From the NCBI RefSeq assembly GCF_000208745.1, contig NC_030853.1:26617877-26681876 (forward strand): a stretch of DNA of 64,000 nucleotides. The letters run 5' to 3'. The stretch is from Theobroma cacao (Eukaryota > Streptophyta > Magnoliopsida > Malvales > Malvaceae). The notes under the pieces were generated by a model. It did not search any database and was not told the origin of the DNA. It saw only the letters and a list, made by a program, of their open reading frames with translations. Positions within the stretch are counted from its first letter, which is position 1. The number at the start of each line of letters is the position of its first letter. Made by a program: the position numbers and the translations under genes. Positions 35,146-47,890 of this stretch are shown here, one piece after another.

Positions 35146-37326
35146 AAAAGTTGTGATAATGAGGGACATTGTATCTTTTGAGGGTGGTGGTTGTCGGTTG
35201 TTTTGATAGACAAAATGGAGGTAATATTAAGATTCGGACGCATTAATGAGATAACTCTGAAAATTATCAGGTTAATGTAGCATAAGGTTCACATAATTTA
35301 TAATGCCATAATGATAAATAAGCCCATCACCTGTGATAAAATCCTCACTTAAGCCCTTACTGCTTTATTTGCGTCAATTGAGTCCCCAACCTATTATTTT
35401 GATGTCAAATGAATCCAATTTGAATGGGAAATGCTGGCATTGCTAAAGGTGTGACTTATTCCAACATACATGAGTTAATTGGGGACATTAGAAATGTCAG
35501 CATTTCCATCTAAATTGGATTCACATGACACCAAATAATAGGTTGATGGCTCGATTGACACAAATTAAATAATAAAGGCTTAAGTGAGAATTTTACCATA
35601 ATTTGAGAGCTTATTTTTTTATTATGCCATTTATAATTTACAAGAAGCATTCTAGTCTGAAGTATGTTTCATTTTAATTGTTGCTTCTATGCTTTTCCCT
35701 TTTCTCTTTTCCGTAGCTAGCTGCATTTCATGTTGATTTTTCCCTGCCATCCCAAAAGTCAATGTCTGTTTGATGTTTCCATTCATGCATCTATATGTGC
35801 TTTGGATCTGGATTGGTTCCAATGACCATGCATGGAAGTTAGTTCTATGCTGATGTTACCAAATGAATGCTTAATATGTAGAAAGTAAAGAATGATGTTG
35901 AAAAGCAAAAGGATCTTATGAAGACATAACTAGTATCAAACATGGAAAAATGAACAGCACCTTCCGACACATTGTTAATTACGTGTTTTGTCAAGGACCT
36001 CACCCTCTAATCATACCCATGGATGAGACATATCCAGGTCACTATCTGATTGATCAATTGCAGCTGGCTGCTGCTTTTTAGCTTCTGTGTGGGTGCATGT
36101 GTTAACAAGTGTGTGCATATTGATGTTAGTTTTAAAGCTGTTGATTATATTTATAATGGATTACATTTAGAGAAGAAAAAAGAGAGAGGTTTTTTTTTTT
36201 TTTTTAAACATGTTGGTTTTGTCATAGATCTGGATGCTGACTTCTGGTTTGAATTTGTTGAATGTGGCTTTAATAGGAAATGAATGCTTATTGCCATAAA
36301 TCCTGATTTCTTGAATCGTTCTCATATACTCATTTTGTTAAATACATTTGGTGCTGCAGCCTACTGTGTAGTAGCAGTTGAATCTGCTGGCAGGCAAGTT
36401 CCAATTGCATTTCTGGAACGAGTCAAGGAAGACTTCAACAAGAGATATGGTGGAGGAAAGCTGCAACTGCTACCGCAAATAGCCAGAATAAAGAATCTGG
36501 GTATTTAGCTGTCTTTATCTTTCTTGTAGATTTATTGTTTACTTCTTCGTGACATGCTTAGCTCTTTATACATAATAGGTCCAAATTGAAGGAGCATATG
36601 CAGCATTGTGTGGACCATCCTGAAGAGATCAGCAAACTTGCCAAAGTGAAAGCTCAAGTTTCTGAAGTCAAGGGTTTTATGATGGAAAACATTGAGAAGG
36701 TAATAGGCTGCTGCTGATTTTGTAGCTGATCTAGAGGTAGTTTGAGGGTTAAAACATGATAAGAAGCATATCCAGCTTCTGCAAGTTGCTAGATGTGTTA
36801 TAAAATTGAAAGTACTTCAGATATATTGCATGTGGTGTGTTGTTTTGTTAGTAACATTTGGCTTTGGCCAGGTCCTTGATTGTGTTGAGAAAATTGAGTT
36901 GCTGGTGGATAAAACGGAGAACCTTCGCTCACAGGTTAGTCATATTCAAACTGCATTTTATGGGTAACTGAAACAAGGACTTAATTGTGTTTTGGTCAAG
37001 CCTTTGCCTTTTCAAAGTTGGTTTTAAATATTATTAGGATTCTGATCAATTTTGGTTTTCTAATTTAAATACCGTCTTTTATGGTTTCTTTATGCCTTGT
37101 ATATTGGTGCACAATATGATGCATTTAACTTGATATACATAAGATGCACAATATGATACATTTAATTTGATATTGCATTACAGGTGCAAGACTTTAGGCA
37201 GCAGGGAACTAAGATGAGAAGAAAGATGTGGCTTCGATTATGAAGATAAAATTGATTGTTTTGGGGATCCTTATTGCCCTGATTCTTATCATTGTGCTGT
37301 CAGTCTGCCATGGCTTCAAATATTAA
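35146..37326 (+). pseudogene. VAMP721-type partial duplicate E (exons 2-5)
   Basis: Exon equivalents: 36360-36500 (one-base loss, frameshift), 36579-36699, 36872-36934, 37184-37326. In exon 4 the zero-layer arginine is cysteine and the next glycine is valine (VLDCVEK). In exon 5 a lesion in CTTCAGAATATG (now CTTCGATTATG) shifts the frame to a stop just before the membrane anchor. Not functional as a SNARE. Confidence 0.88.
35298..35636. mobile_element. MITE-like inverted repeat, copy in VAMP duplicate E
   Basis: Same foldback element; near-identical to the copy at 33808-34146, as expected from the duplication across the N. Confidence 0.7.
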
Positions 37327-38507
37327 TCTGTCTTGGATTTCCCTGGTACAGCTCTTGCTGCCCGGGTTGTCTTGATAGATTGGTTTGTCTTACTTGTTTT
37401 TTTAGGGCATATATTTCTCCCTTTGCTAGCCTTTTAGGATAGGGGGAGGCTTTGTATCTTGGTTGGCTGTATAGGTTATAGTTTGAACTTGTTGCGGTAG
37501 ATAAAAATTTCGGTGGAGGATTTCTTCTTTATAGTGTAATTGGGGAATACTCGGATGCCTGCGTATCATATTTGTCCTTTTGAAATGTTATTAATCTGTT
37601 TTTCTGTTTCTTTCGCTTATCATGTAAATCCTTGTATATGCATTTCTTTTTTAGAGGTAAGAGGAGACGGTTGGTTTTGTTAAATTTTTTAATGCTTAGG
37701 AGCCTATGGTTGCATGAGTAGCTCGGTGTCTTTACCTTCCGCAGGGAAGGTCTTTAGCTCTAATGATTAGAGCGATGTGTATGATCGATTTCCCCCCACT
37801 CACCTTGAAGTCTTGTTTTGAGGATCTAATCTTTCTCCAGAGAGAAATTTGGGGAACAAGTAAGGGATGTTGATGAAGGGTTATTTTGTTAAAAAACCAA
37901 AATGGTTTGTTAAAAAATTAGTTTGACTATGAAACAAATCGAATTTTAATTGGCAGTTGGTTCCCTTTCGATTTTACATTATTCAAATCAAAGGAGTTAG
38001 GATATTTTTGCTTAAAAACAATCCAATTTGAGTTCTAATCGTACAAACTCTTTAAAACAGTATAAATCGAGTTTTGAGCAATGAAAATTAATGTCCACAT
38101 GAACAGATTATAATATATGGGAAATTGTAGCAATGGTGTGAAGCAGAAGCACTACTGTCTTCACGGGTTTGTACATCATATGTTAAGATTAGATGCCACT
38201 AATGGAAAAACTAAGGCTTAACATAAATTTTAACATTTTGGAATTTTTTCAATATTAAATACCTAAAAGCTTTATGCCCGTTGTTGGCTGGATCATCTTT
38301 GTCTCATTATCATCTCTGTCTCATCTTTTTACGTGCTTAAAATATATATAGATATATATTATATAACAAAGGATTTTTTTAATTGGTATCTAAGCTATAT
38401 ATGATTCTTACCTATCTATATACTCCACATTCAACACCTGTATCTGGTATTTTATCAAGAGTAAAGGGTATTATTGAGTTTTTAGTTCTACTTGCCATTT
38501 CTTGCAG
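37327..38507. repeat. VAMP 3' flank repeat
   Basis: Near-identical to 8962-10141, part of the second-order duplication. No coding region. Confidence 0.65.
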
Positions 38508-39305
38508 ATCCTTTTTCCTTTGTTGATCCTATCGACCTTTTCATGGTCACACTGCCCCGACTCAGGCATCACAATCCCAAGTCGGTCCTAATCAAAGATG
38601 CTACTTCCAAGTTCTTCAGCACGGTCATCATCCTCTCCGAGATCAACACGGATATGTGATTTTGGACATGCTCAATCACAGAGCTTAACCCTTCTTATTT
38701 GTGCAGCAGCCAACTCATGGGTAAATTGGTGATTGCCTTGGGATTTGCCAGTGTCTTTCTAAGCTTCTGTCCGTCTTTCTAGGCATTCATCCGGTGCATG
38801 GAAGAAAGGTTTCGTCTGTGCATGGAATCGGGCCTTTGTCAGCGAATGGATTTACGGTCGAAACACCTTGACTCAATGCAATGGAGAGTTTCGATGGCTG
38901 CAGTGGAGTTGAATTATCCGGTGGACTTTTCTAAGATTATGGAATTCGAAAGGTTTGGAAGACGGGCTAAGGTTACAAGTCAGTCTTCTCAATCTCATCA
39001 ACATCTTGCTATGATGATCATTGATGGTTTTCTGCAGTTTGAATTGTTACTTTTCTTTCCCGATATATATTCAATATGCAAAAATGATTCTCTTTCATTT
39101 CATAAGTTTATGTTCCCATATAATTAAACATAGGTGGGCTCGAGTCACAGCCCACATAAGTGTATGAAAAGACAAATTTTGGAACGTTATGGCTATATTT
39201 AAGCTCAGAGCAGTAAAATTTTTTTTTATTTTTTCAGATAATATAAAGAATGGATTGAAAGAAACAGTTGAAAATGATTTGAGTAGTAATTTTTCTTTGC
39301 TTCAG
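38508..39305 (+). pseudogene. Unrecognised exon-like fragments (insert part 1, copy 2)
   Basis: Near-identical to 10142-10939, with the same stop positions. The second stretch (38798-39124, 109 codons) starts MEERFRLCMESGLCQRMDLR. The donor after the last piece has become GTAGG instead of GTAAG. Confidence 0.45.
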
Positions 39306-40822
39306 GTAGGTTTACCAAATGATTTATTTCAATAGATATGGGTTCCTCTGTTTTGAACGTTTTTGTTCTCTAAAAAGATGATTAGAATGTACAAAATACT
39401 TTGTGAATGTAACAACTACTTACATCATTTTTAGTCTCAAAATTCCATATTGGGTTACTTTTTTGAATTGAGAAGTTCTGCATCAATGGAAAAGCTTATC
39501 TTAAATAAAAATGGATGAATCATTAGCAGAGGAAACTCAGTTGAGGACTAAAAGTGACCTTGGCAAAAGAAGCTCTGGTTCTTTTTTAATAAGTACACAT
39601 TGTTACATATTTTTCTATTGCTTCATATTAGAAGGAATCTTTTAGATATTGGATTGTCATTATACAAAAATAAAAAGGGCAATGGCATGTTCTTGATACC
39701 TTCTGTATGAAGTGTGTACTATTGTTTTTGTGTCAACAATGCTGTGAATATATAATTATTTTTTCAAGGGTAGCATCAAACTCAAATTTGATGTCATCAT
39801 AAAAATTTCAAAAGTCAAAGGCTTTCCAGAACTTCTTCAAAATAACGTATACTCAGATTTAACAATGACTACTTACTTAATTTGGCAACAACCAAAGACT
39901 AAAAATTAGACTAATTGTTGATTAATTACTATGTAGTTGCTGCAAAAGACCTTTTCTGACAGTACTTATTGCATCAATACTTGCATAATTTTGTAGTATT
40001 AATCAATCTCTATCTCTTACCTCAGTTCTGTAAATACAGAATATTTTTTAAAATGTTTGTTAAATACAAGCAAAGAATGCGCATTTAAAATATAAAGTGC
40101 TCTATAACAGAACAGAGCTTAGATATATAGCCCATTCATAGCGAATCATGGCAGAAAACACTTTTTATGGGTATCCAAAACTTTGCAAAGAACACAATTT
40201 TAATGGATTGGTTTTTTTTCGTTGGTCATCCGTATTGGGTTAACTCTAGAAATTTCTTCTTATATATTTTGACAAGCATTGGCTCAAAAGTTTTGCAGAT
40301 TCATGATTTATGTCCATACCAAAGGGATGATAATTGATGATAAGTATGTTATCATGAGATCAGTAAACATTAACTAAAGATCCTTAAATGGTTCTAGGGA
40401 CACAAAAGTAGCTATTAGGTGCTTACCAACCAAATTATCCATGGGCAGGAAACAAATCCCGCTCGCATTGCTAGGTTTGGGATTCTGTCTGTACTCATTT
40501 TTAAATGCTCAAAAAAGTGCTAGACAGTCATTTATGCATACTACTTCTGTTTTTTTGGTTTAATTGTTTTAGCATATGCTTCAAAGGAAACAAAATGGCA
40601 TTAGAGCATGGAGAATAGTATCTCTGGGGTTAAAAATATATTTAATGTTTGCTTAAATTCCTATTTAGATTTATTAGTTGCACCAGTATTGTTGGATGTA
40701 GGTTTATGGTTATCGGATGTTCCTGCGGGCTGAACACCTTGGCAAACTGGAGGATAGTTTTCAAGAACCATAAAGCCTAGAATGTGTTTTTAATTGTTCT
40801 AAATTATGTTTTATTTTATCAG
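39306..40822. other. AT-rich intron-like spacer (copy 2)
   Basis: Second copy of 10940-12456 with a few per cent differences. No gene recognised. Confidence 0.5.
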
Positions 40823-41486
40823 TACTTGAAGTTTATGGCTAGATGGGAGCAGAAAAAGTCTGTCGGTGGTAAGTTTTTTTTGGTTTGCTCAAGTTTGTTA
40901 GGATCCATTGTTAATGCATACATAAAAGTATGGCCATTTCTAATCTTGCAAATGATGTGTTGTTCATATTCTAGGAGGAAAAAAGAAGGAAGTGAAGGAG
41001 ACTGGTTTAGGTCTCTCTTTTACTAAGGATGAAAATTTCAAAGAATGGTACTTTGAGGTATATTTTGTTGCAATGGTACAATTGCTTTGTGATTGTTGTA
41101 CTACTTTATCGAGATCTTAGTATTTTATGATTATATCATACATTTTGGCTTTTGTAAGTTGCTGTCAACGATGAAATGATTGAGTACAATGACATTTCTA
41201 GCTATTATATTCTGAGGCCATGGGCAATTTCAAGTGGGAGATTAAGTCATATAATATTTATACTCATTGCAGTTTAAGTACTAAATAGCAAGTGTTAATT
41301 AATTACAAGGAAAAAAATGGTCATGGATGTCATTCCTTATTATTTTTTTTCTTTCCCTTCCCTTTAACTTATCTATGATGTTAAATTGCACACATTCTTT
41401 GATGTGGAAATCAAGAACTACCTCTCTTTGTATCTCCAAGTGTTTTGCAAAAAGAGAAAGATCACATTGAGGGTTTTGCTCCAGAG
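40823..41486 (+). pseudogene. Fragment of cytosolic prolyl-tRNA synthetase, copy 2
   Basis: Same exon remnants as 12457-13140. Here the first piece keeps its acceptor (TTATCAG at 40816-40822) and donor, so 40823-40868 and 40975-41057 still form a spliceable pair encoding KKSVGGGKKKEVKETGLGL. The last exon has a deletion that removes the [12 protein letters not shown] part between VEIK and LYLQVF and breaks the frame. No catalytic core. Confidence 0.83.
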
Positions 41487-42319
41487 ATGAGAACTAAGGT
41501 TTTGGGCACAATTGGCCTTGTGGAATGTGCTTCAGCTTGGAATTGTTAATTTATATTTTTACGAAATTTCTTGAAGCCATTTGAATCTCATTTTGTCCCT
41601 AAAGAAGCAAGATTATTCACCAAGAAGCAGTAAACTTTTAATTCATATCATTCTTTGGTCTCAGAGATTTGTCACTAAGAAAGATCTGCCTTGATGTGTC
41701 AATAAAGTTGGTAACAAAATTTTCACTAATTTTCCAATAAGCATTCATCTTTTTTATTCTTGCCTTTTAAACAATATATAAATTAACACAATTTGTTTAA
41801 CTATTTATACATTACTGTATATTATTTTTATCATAACAAAGTCTGTTTAACTATTTATCCATTACTGCGTATTATTTTTACCATAACATAATCAATCTTT
41901 TTACATTCGCATCATAACAAATACATCATTTTATTTATTTTTCTTTAACTAATTTATAACAATAATAATCTTAAAAATTATTAAAATTAATAAACAATTC
42001 TTGATTCTACTAATTTAAATTTTTTATACAAAACTTTTAACATCAATTGTTCATAAAATTTACAAACTTGTCGCGTAGAGTCGGTATTTTTTTAGTTTTA
42101 TAAATTAAAATAAAAAATTACAAAAGTAGTATGTTATAACGATTAAATACCTTTAATTATAATTATTCTCAATCATAATTTCTTATTGCAATGAATACCA
42201 AATTGAATTTTGGTTCAAGAAAGATAAGATGCATTTTGAGTAGAAATTTTAAATTCAAATCATAGAGTTCATCACGTGAAAAAGAAAAAAAAAATTTTTT
42301 GAATAATTTTGAGAGAAAA
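41487..42319. other. Spacer upstream of J-domain copy 6
   Basis: Equivalent of 13141-13972. No gene seen. Confidence 0.6.
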
Positions 42320-42711
42320 TGACGTCGTTTATTGTTAGTCACTTGAAATGAGTGAAATGACGTCGTTCCTTCTTAATGCTTATTTCCCTCCTGCCACACG
42401 GTGTCGTTTTACTAAGTGATAAAATCATCCCTTGAAACCCTGGCCTGTTTCTTTTTCTTCCTCGTCTGGCTAGGACTCTAACCGAGCCGCACCACCTCTC
42501 TTCCACGATGGTTCCTGGGTTTCTCTCCCGGCCTTCCTTTTCACTTGCCTTAGCTTGTTTTAGACGCCAACCAAACGAAATAGCGTCTTTTCAACGCCAA
42601 ATTGCCCAACACTATAAAAACCGTTCCCTTTACTCACAAAATCTTAGATCTCAGATTTCAGATATCAAATCTCAGATCGTTTCTTACTCTCTTTGAAGAA
42701 ATTGTGTTGCG
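42320..42711 (+). promoter_or_regulatory. Promoter of J-domain copy 6
   Basis: TGACGTCG at 42320 and 42359; TATAAAAA at 42613, 99 bases before the ATG. Confidence 0.6.
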
Positions 42712-43161
42712 ATGGCTGATTTTCGTCTCCAAGGTCTTTGTCAATCTCAATTCACAGAGATTGCTGCTGAAAGAGCTAAAGTAGCTGCAGAGGAATATTT
42801 CAAGTCGGGAAACATCGACAGAGCTATTCAGCAAGGGTTCGCAGCACTCGATTTGAACCCCAATTTACGGATCGTGCAGAAGTACATTGCCGCCTATTTG
42901 ATTCACAAGTTTGCTTCTATGTTAAGTCTTTGCCAGAAAATGAAGGTAGACGATACCAAAGTTCTGTACTCCATTCTTTTTATCGAAGATTGTTCTGCCG
43001 TAGTTGATGCTGCGACTATTAGAAAACACTACAAAGAAGTGGTACTATTGGTCCATCCGGACAAGAATGATTCAGTTGCAGCAGATGGTGCTTTCAAGAT
43101 CGTTCGTCAGGCTTGGGAAACTCTCTTATCTGATCACAACAAAAGAAGAAAGACTCGATGA
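42712..43161 (+). CDS. Mini J-domain protein, copy 6
   Basis: 149 codons, with Leu at residue 9 (QGLCQSQ) as in copy 2 and His at 142. It is the second-order duplicate of copy 2 and lies exactly 26777 bases downstream of it, as do its flanking pieces. HPD motif intact. Confidence 0.8.
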   Translation: MADFRLQGLCQSQFTEIAAERAKVAAEEYFKSGNIDRAIQQGFAALDLNPNLRIVQKYIAAYLIHKFASMLSLCQKMKVDDTKVLYSILFIEDCSAVVDAATIRKHYKEVVLLVHPDKNDSVAADGAFKIVRQAWETLLSDHNKRRKTR

Positions 43162-45643
43162 GGATGAAGTTTTTTGGTTTGGATTAGATTCATTTTGATA
43201 TGTATTCAAATTTTTTATGAATAATATGTAGTTATTTTTTATTTTGTTCTGATTTGGTTACTTTTTTGAGATTCAATTTGATTTTGATTTTTAGTGTCAG
43301 TCCAATTTCATAATTGATCACAATTATGATTAAGCATTCCAAGTTAAAATGCTACCATCATCAATCCATAATATAATATACAGAGTAAATTGAAGCAAAT
43401 TATTTGAAGAATATTCTGATGTGGGTTTTTTAGGCAATGAACGTTTTCTTTAAGCTTTCAGATTTTATTTTGTTAAAATAAATTTCTTTGTGTTATATAT
43501 TTTGTAAGTCTTTTTCGTTAGCTTGAAATTGAATTCTGGGTTCAAGAGGTTATTGTATTAAGTAACTATGTGTTTTGCTTGCTTCAGTGTTTGTATCGGT
43601 GCTGCAGTTATTCACTTTCCTTCTGATTTGATACAATCAAACTAAAAAAAAGAAGGAAAAAAATTTTTTTTCACAAAAGTTACTATAATATTTTTCTTTT
43701 TATGGGTGATAGTTTGTTGATTATTCATTATTTCAGTGTCAATTCTTTATTTTTGGCTTAAGTTAAACAGGCATTGAAAAACCAATACTTGCTTGCAAAA
43801 GAAGAACCATATCAGTTCTACGTGCCTTTTGATTCTTCAATTGTTATCAAATGCTTGCTCATGTTGTCCAGATGTTCCCCAATGATGTTTACTTGGGCGA
43901 TATCATTGATGCTGCAAAGTCTTTTAGGTTTGTTATTCGGTTTTTCTCACTTAGAGGTTGAATCACAATTTATCATATGTTTATTTTTGCATAAGTGTGC
44001 ATGTGTAGTAGTATAAGGCTGTTAAAGGGAATATAATTTGTCAGTTTTTATACATAGCAAACCCTCAGTGTGATTTCTTGGAAAAGCAGAAGTCCAATAA
44101 TGGACTATACACGTTCCTCTTTTATCATTACTCATATCTTAGCCTAAATTACTCTTGTTGTTTCTGTGCTAAAAGCAATGCTGCTAATATCTAGTTCTGG
44201 CCAACTTTTGCTGAGCTGTTTGCAATAATTGTTGTATACACATTTATGTAAAGGTACATTTTTTCTTGGGCCTTAATTCACTTACCATGTAGTTCTCTCC
44301 TGAATCATGTTTCTGTCCCATTTATAAATGTTAGGCTATGATTTGAATTGCCTTGTTAAGGAAGCATTATCTATTGAAATGTTGCTGGCAGCTATCCTCT
44401 AACTTAAGGGTGCAGGAGACACGGTCTTCATTGGAGTGGTTTGTGGGAAAAGTACAAGACATGATTATCTAAATACTTTGAGACGATCTATAGTGAAGAG
44501 TACAAATGAATCAAGGTGAGAGGTTTAAAGAAGCTGATCAGTTTTGCACTTCATTGCCTTTGTCATATAAAAGTTTTAATCTCTATTCACCCACCAAAAA
44601 GGAGGAATAGGAAAGAAAATTGCAAAAGTGGAAGCTTTTTTACATTTGCATAATGCCTGATGCAGGCATACGTTTAAGTACTTAGAGAGAGATGAGACAA
44701 TGGTAGCTCACTTGGTGGGGGAATTGATGCATTCATAAAGCTGTCTCAAAGTTAGCTGCTATCAAAATCTCTATTCAATGTTGTATATACTTTCTAAAAT
44801 TTGAAGTCTATGTTCCAAATTCTGAGGAAATCATTGGTAGAGATATCACCGGGATCGGATCCTGGTACAATATACATCTCAACACCTGTGGAGAAATGTT
44901 AGTTATGTTTCTGTTAGTAGCTTTTGTACTAGTGTAATTTTCATTACATAAATCAGTCATGTAGGGTGCCTAGTGATTTGATTATGATAATTGATTTCCA
45001 CGGTAAGATGTACAAGTTTGGGTACTCCAGGACCAGATCTCCATTGCAGTGATGTGCAAAGTTCAAGGAAAACTTTGTCAAGGGTCATAAATATTGTGAA
45101 AGGGTTAACTCTAGCATTTGTTTTTAATTTACACTAGATCTTCTGTCTGCTCGTGAGTAACGGGTTTTGCTTGTTTTCATGACTTTTTCTTTAAATTTAT
45201 CATCACTATTCACCATGATATATATGAATGATAATTAAAGATATATTAAAAGATAATGACAAGAAAATATTGAGTTGTTCAGCTTTAATTATTTGGCACA
45301 GGCAATGAGTCAATGAGGGCAAATGCTATTGGCAGTTGTGTTGTGCTCAACCATGGAGGAGGTTGCGCGGTAGACAAGATGCTCATGGAGTTTGCTTCAC
45401 TGTCAATAATCCCTATGATACTTCTATTTGTTGTTATCCTCGTTAATTCATTTTTAATTTTATTATTATTTATCTTTTTAAAAATTGATTTTACTAGAAT
45501 TCTGATCAATTTTGCTTTTCTAATTTAAGTACTGTCTTTTATGGTTTCTTTATGCCTTGTATATTGGTGCACAGTATGATGCATTTAACTTGATATACAT
45601 AAGATGCACAATATGATACATTTAATTTGATATTGCATTACAG
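43162..45643. repeat. Type-a linker (after J copy 6)
   Basis: Near-identical to 16385-18866 at a constant offset of 26777. Contains the same unrecognised exon-like pieces: ALKNQYLLAKEEPYQFY, GKSTRHDYLNTLRRSIV, FKYLERDETMVAHL and NHGGGCAVDK. Confidence 0.5.
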
Positions 45644-45787
45644 GTACAAGACTTTAGGCAGCAGGGAACTAAGATGAGAAGAAAGATGTGGCTTCAGAAT
45701 ATGAAGATAAAATTGATTGTTTTGGGTATCCTTATTGCCCTGATTCTTATCATTGTGCTGTCAGTCTGCCATGGCTTCAAATGTTAA
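45644..45787 (+). pseudogene. VAMP exon 5 fragment 3
   Basis: Intact last exon starting Val-Gln-Asp-Phe, with acceptor, membrane anchor and stop. No VAMP exons 1-4. Confidence 0.85.
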
Positions 45788-47047
45788 TCTGTCTTGGATT
45801 TCCCTTGTACCGCTCTTGCTGCCTGGGTTGTCTTGATAGATTGGTTTGTCTTACTTGTTTTTTTAGGGCATATATTTCTCCCTTTGCTAGCCGTTTAGGA
45901 TAGGGGGAGGCTTTGTATCTTGGTTGGCTGTATAGGTTATAGTTTGAACTTGTTACGGTAGATAAAAAATTTCTATGGAGGATTTCTTCTTTATATTGTA
46001 ATGGGGGAATACTCGGATGCCTGCATATCATATTTGTCCTTTTGAAATGTTATTAATCTGTTTTTTTGTTTTTCTCGCTTATCATGTAAATCCTTTTATA
46101 TGCATTTCTCTTTTAGAGGTAAGAGGACAAGGTTGGTTCTGTAAAAATTTTTAATGCTTAGGAGACTACGGTTGCATGAGTAGCTCAGTGTCTTCGCCTT
46201 CCGCAGGGAAGGTCTTTAGCTCTAATGATTAAAGCGATGTGTATGATTGATTTTCTCCCACTACCTTTGAAGTCTTGTTTTGAGGATCTATTCTTTCTAC
46301 GGAGAGAAATTTGGGGAATAAGTAAGGGATGTTGACGAATGGTTGTTTTGTCAAAAAAAAAAAAAAATGGTTTGTTAAAACACTAGTTTGACAACGAAAC
46401 AAATTGAATTTTATTTGGTAGTCGGTTCGATTTTTCTTTATTAAAATCAAAGGCGTTAGTATATTTTTGCTTGAAAACGATTTAATTTGAGTTTTTAATC
46501 GTAAATCGAGTTTGAGTAATGGAAACTAATGTCCACAAGAATATATTATAATATATGAAAAATTGTAGCTATGATGTGAAGCAAAAGTACTATTGTGCTC
46601 ATGATTTTGTATATAATATGTTGAGATTAGGTCCTACTATTAGAAAAATTAAAATTTAATTCAAATTTTAACATCTTGAAATTCGTTCAATATTAAATAC
46701 TTAAAAACTTAATGCCCGCTGTTAACTGAATCATCTTTGTATCATTATCCTCTCTAATCTTTTTTTTTTTGCTTAAAATATATATATATATTATATAACA
46801 AAAGATTTTTAATAGTTGGTATTTTATGAATGAAAACAAAAGACTACAAAGTAGTCTGTTATAACAATTAAATACCTTTAATTATAATTATTCTCTATCA
46901 TAGTTTCTTATTGCAATTAATACCAAATTGAATTTTGATTCAAGTAAGAAAGATAAGATGCGTTTTGAGTAGAAATTTTAAATTCAAATTATAGAGTTCA
47001 TCACGAGAAAGAGAAACAATAAAATTTCGTATAATTTACAAAAAAAA
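45788..47047. repeat. VAMP 3' flank repeat and J-gene upstream flank
   Basis: Nearly identical to 29782-31040 and to 4735-5760. No gene seen. Confidence 0.65.
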
Positions 47048-47440
47048 TGACGTCGTTTATTATTAATCACTTGAAATGAATGGCATGACGACGTTTCCTT
47101 CTTAATGCTTATTTCTCTCCCCTCACACGGTGTCGTTTTACCAAGCAATAAAAGCATCCCGTGAAACCCTGGCCTGTTTCTTTTTCTTCCTCGTCTGGCT
47201 AGGACTCTAACCGAGCCGCACCACCTCTCTCCCACGATGGTTCCTGGGTTTCTCTCTCGACCGTCCTTTTCACTTGCCTTAGCTTGTTTTAGACGCCAAC
47301 CAAACGAAATAGCGTCTTTTCAACGCCAAATTGCCCAACACTATAAAAACCGTTCCCTTTACTCACAAAATCTTAGATCTCAGATTTCAGATATCAAATC
47401 TCGGATCGTTTCTTACTCTCTTTGAAGAAATTGTGTTGCG
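47048..47440 (+). promoter_or_regulatory. Promoter of J-domain copy 7
   Basis: TGACGTCG at 47048; second element changed to TGACGACG (47086), as in copy 5. The leader after about 47110 switches to the type of copies 4 and 8, so this promoter is itself a mosaic. TATAAAAA at 47342. Confidence 0.58.
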
Positions 47441-47890
47441 ATGGCTGATTTTCGTCTTCAAGGTATTTGTCAATCTCAATTCACAGAGATTGCTGCTGAA
47501 AGAGCTAAAGTAGCTGCAGAGGAATATTTCAAGTCGGGAAACATCGACAGGGCTATTCAGCAAGGGTTCGCAGCACTCGATTTGAACCCCAATTTACGGA
47601 TCGTGCAGAAGTACATTGCCGCCTATTTGATTCACAAGTTTGCTTCTATGTTAAGTCTTTGCCAGAAAATGAAGGTAGACGATACCAAAGTTCTGTACTC
47701 CATTCTTTTTATCGAAGATTGTTCTGCCGTAGTTGATGCTGCGACTATTAGAAAACACTACAAGGAAGTGGTACTATTGGTCCATCCGGACAAGAATGAT
47801 TCAGTTGCAGCAGATGGTGCTTTCAAGATCGTTCGTCAGGCTTGGGAAACTCTCTTATCTGATCACAACAAAAGAAGAAAGACTCGATGA
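47441..47890 (+). CDS. Mini J-domain protein, copy 7
   Basis: 149 codons, Ile at residue 9 and His at 142; it matches the consensus of the family at all other positions. HPD motif intact. Followed by a type-a linker. Confidence 0.8.
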   Translation: MADFRLQGICQSQFTEIAAERAKVAAEEYFKSGNIDRAIQQGFAALDLNPNLRIVQKYIAAYLIHKFASMLSLCQKMKVDDTKVLYSILFIEDCSAVVDAATIRKHYKEVVLLVHPDKNDSVAADGAFKIVRQAWETLLSDHNKRRKTR

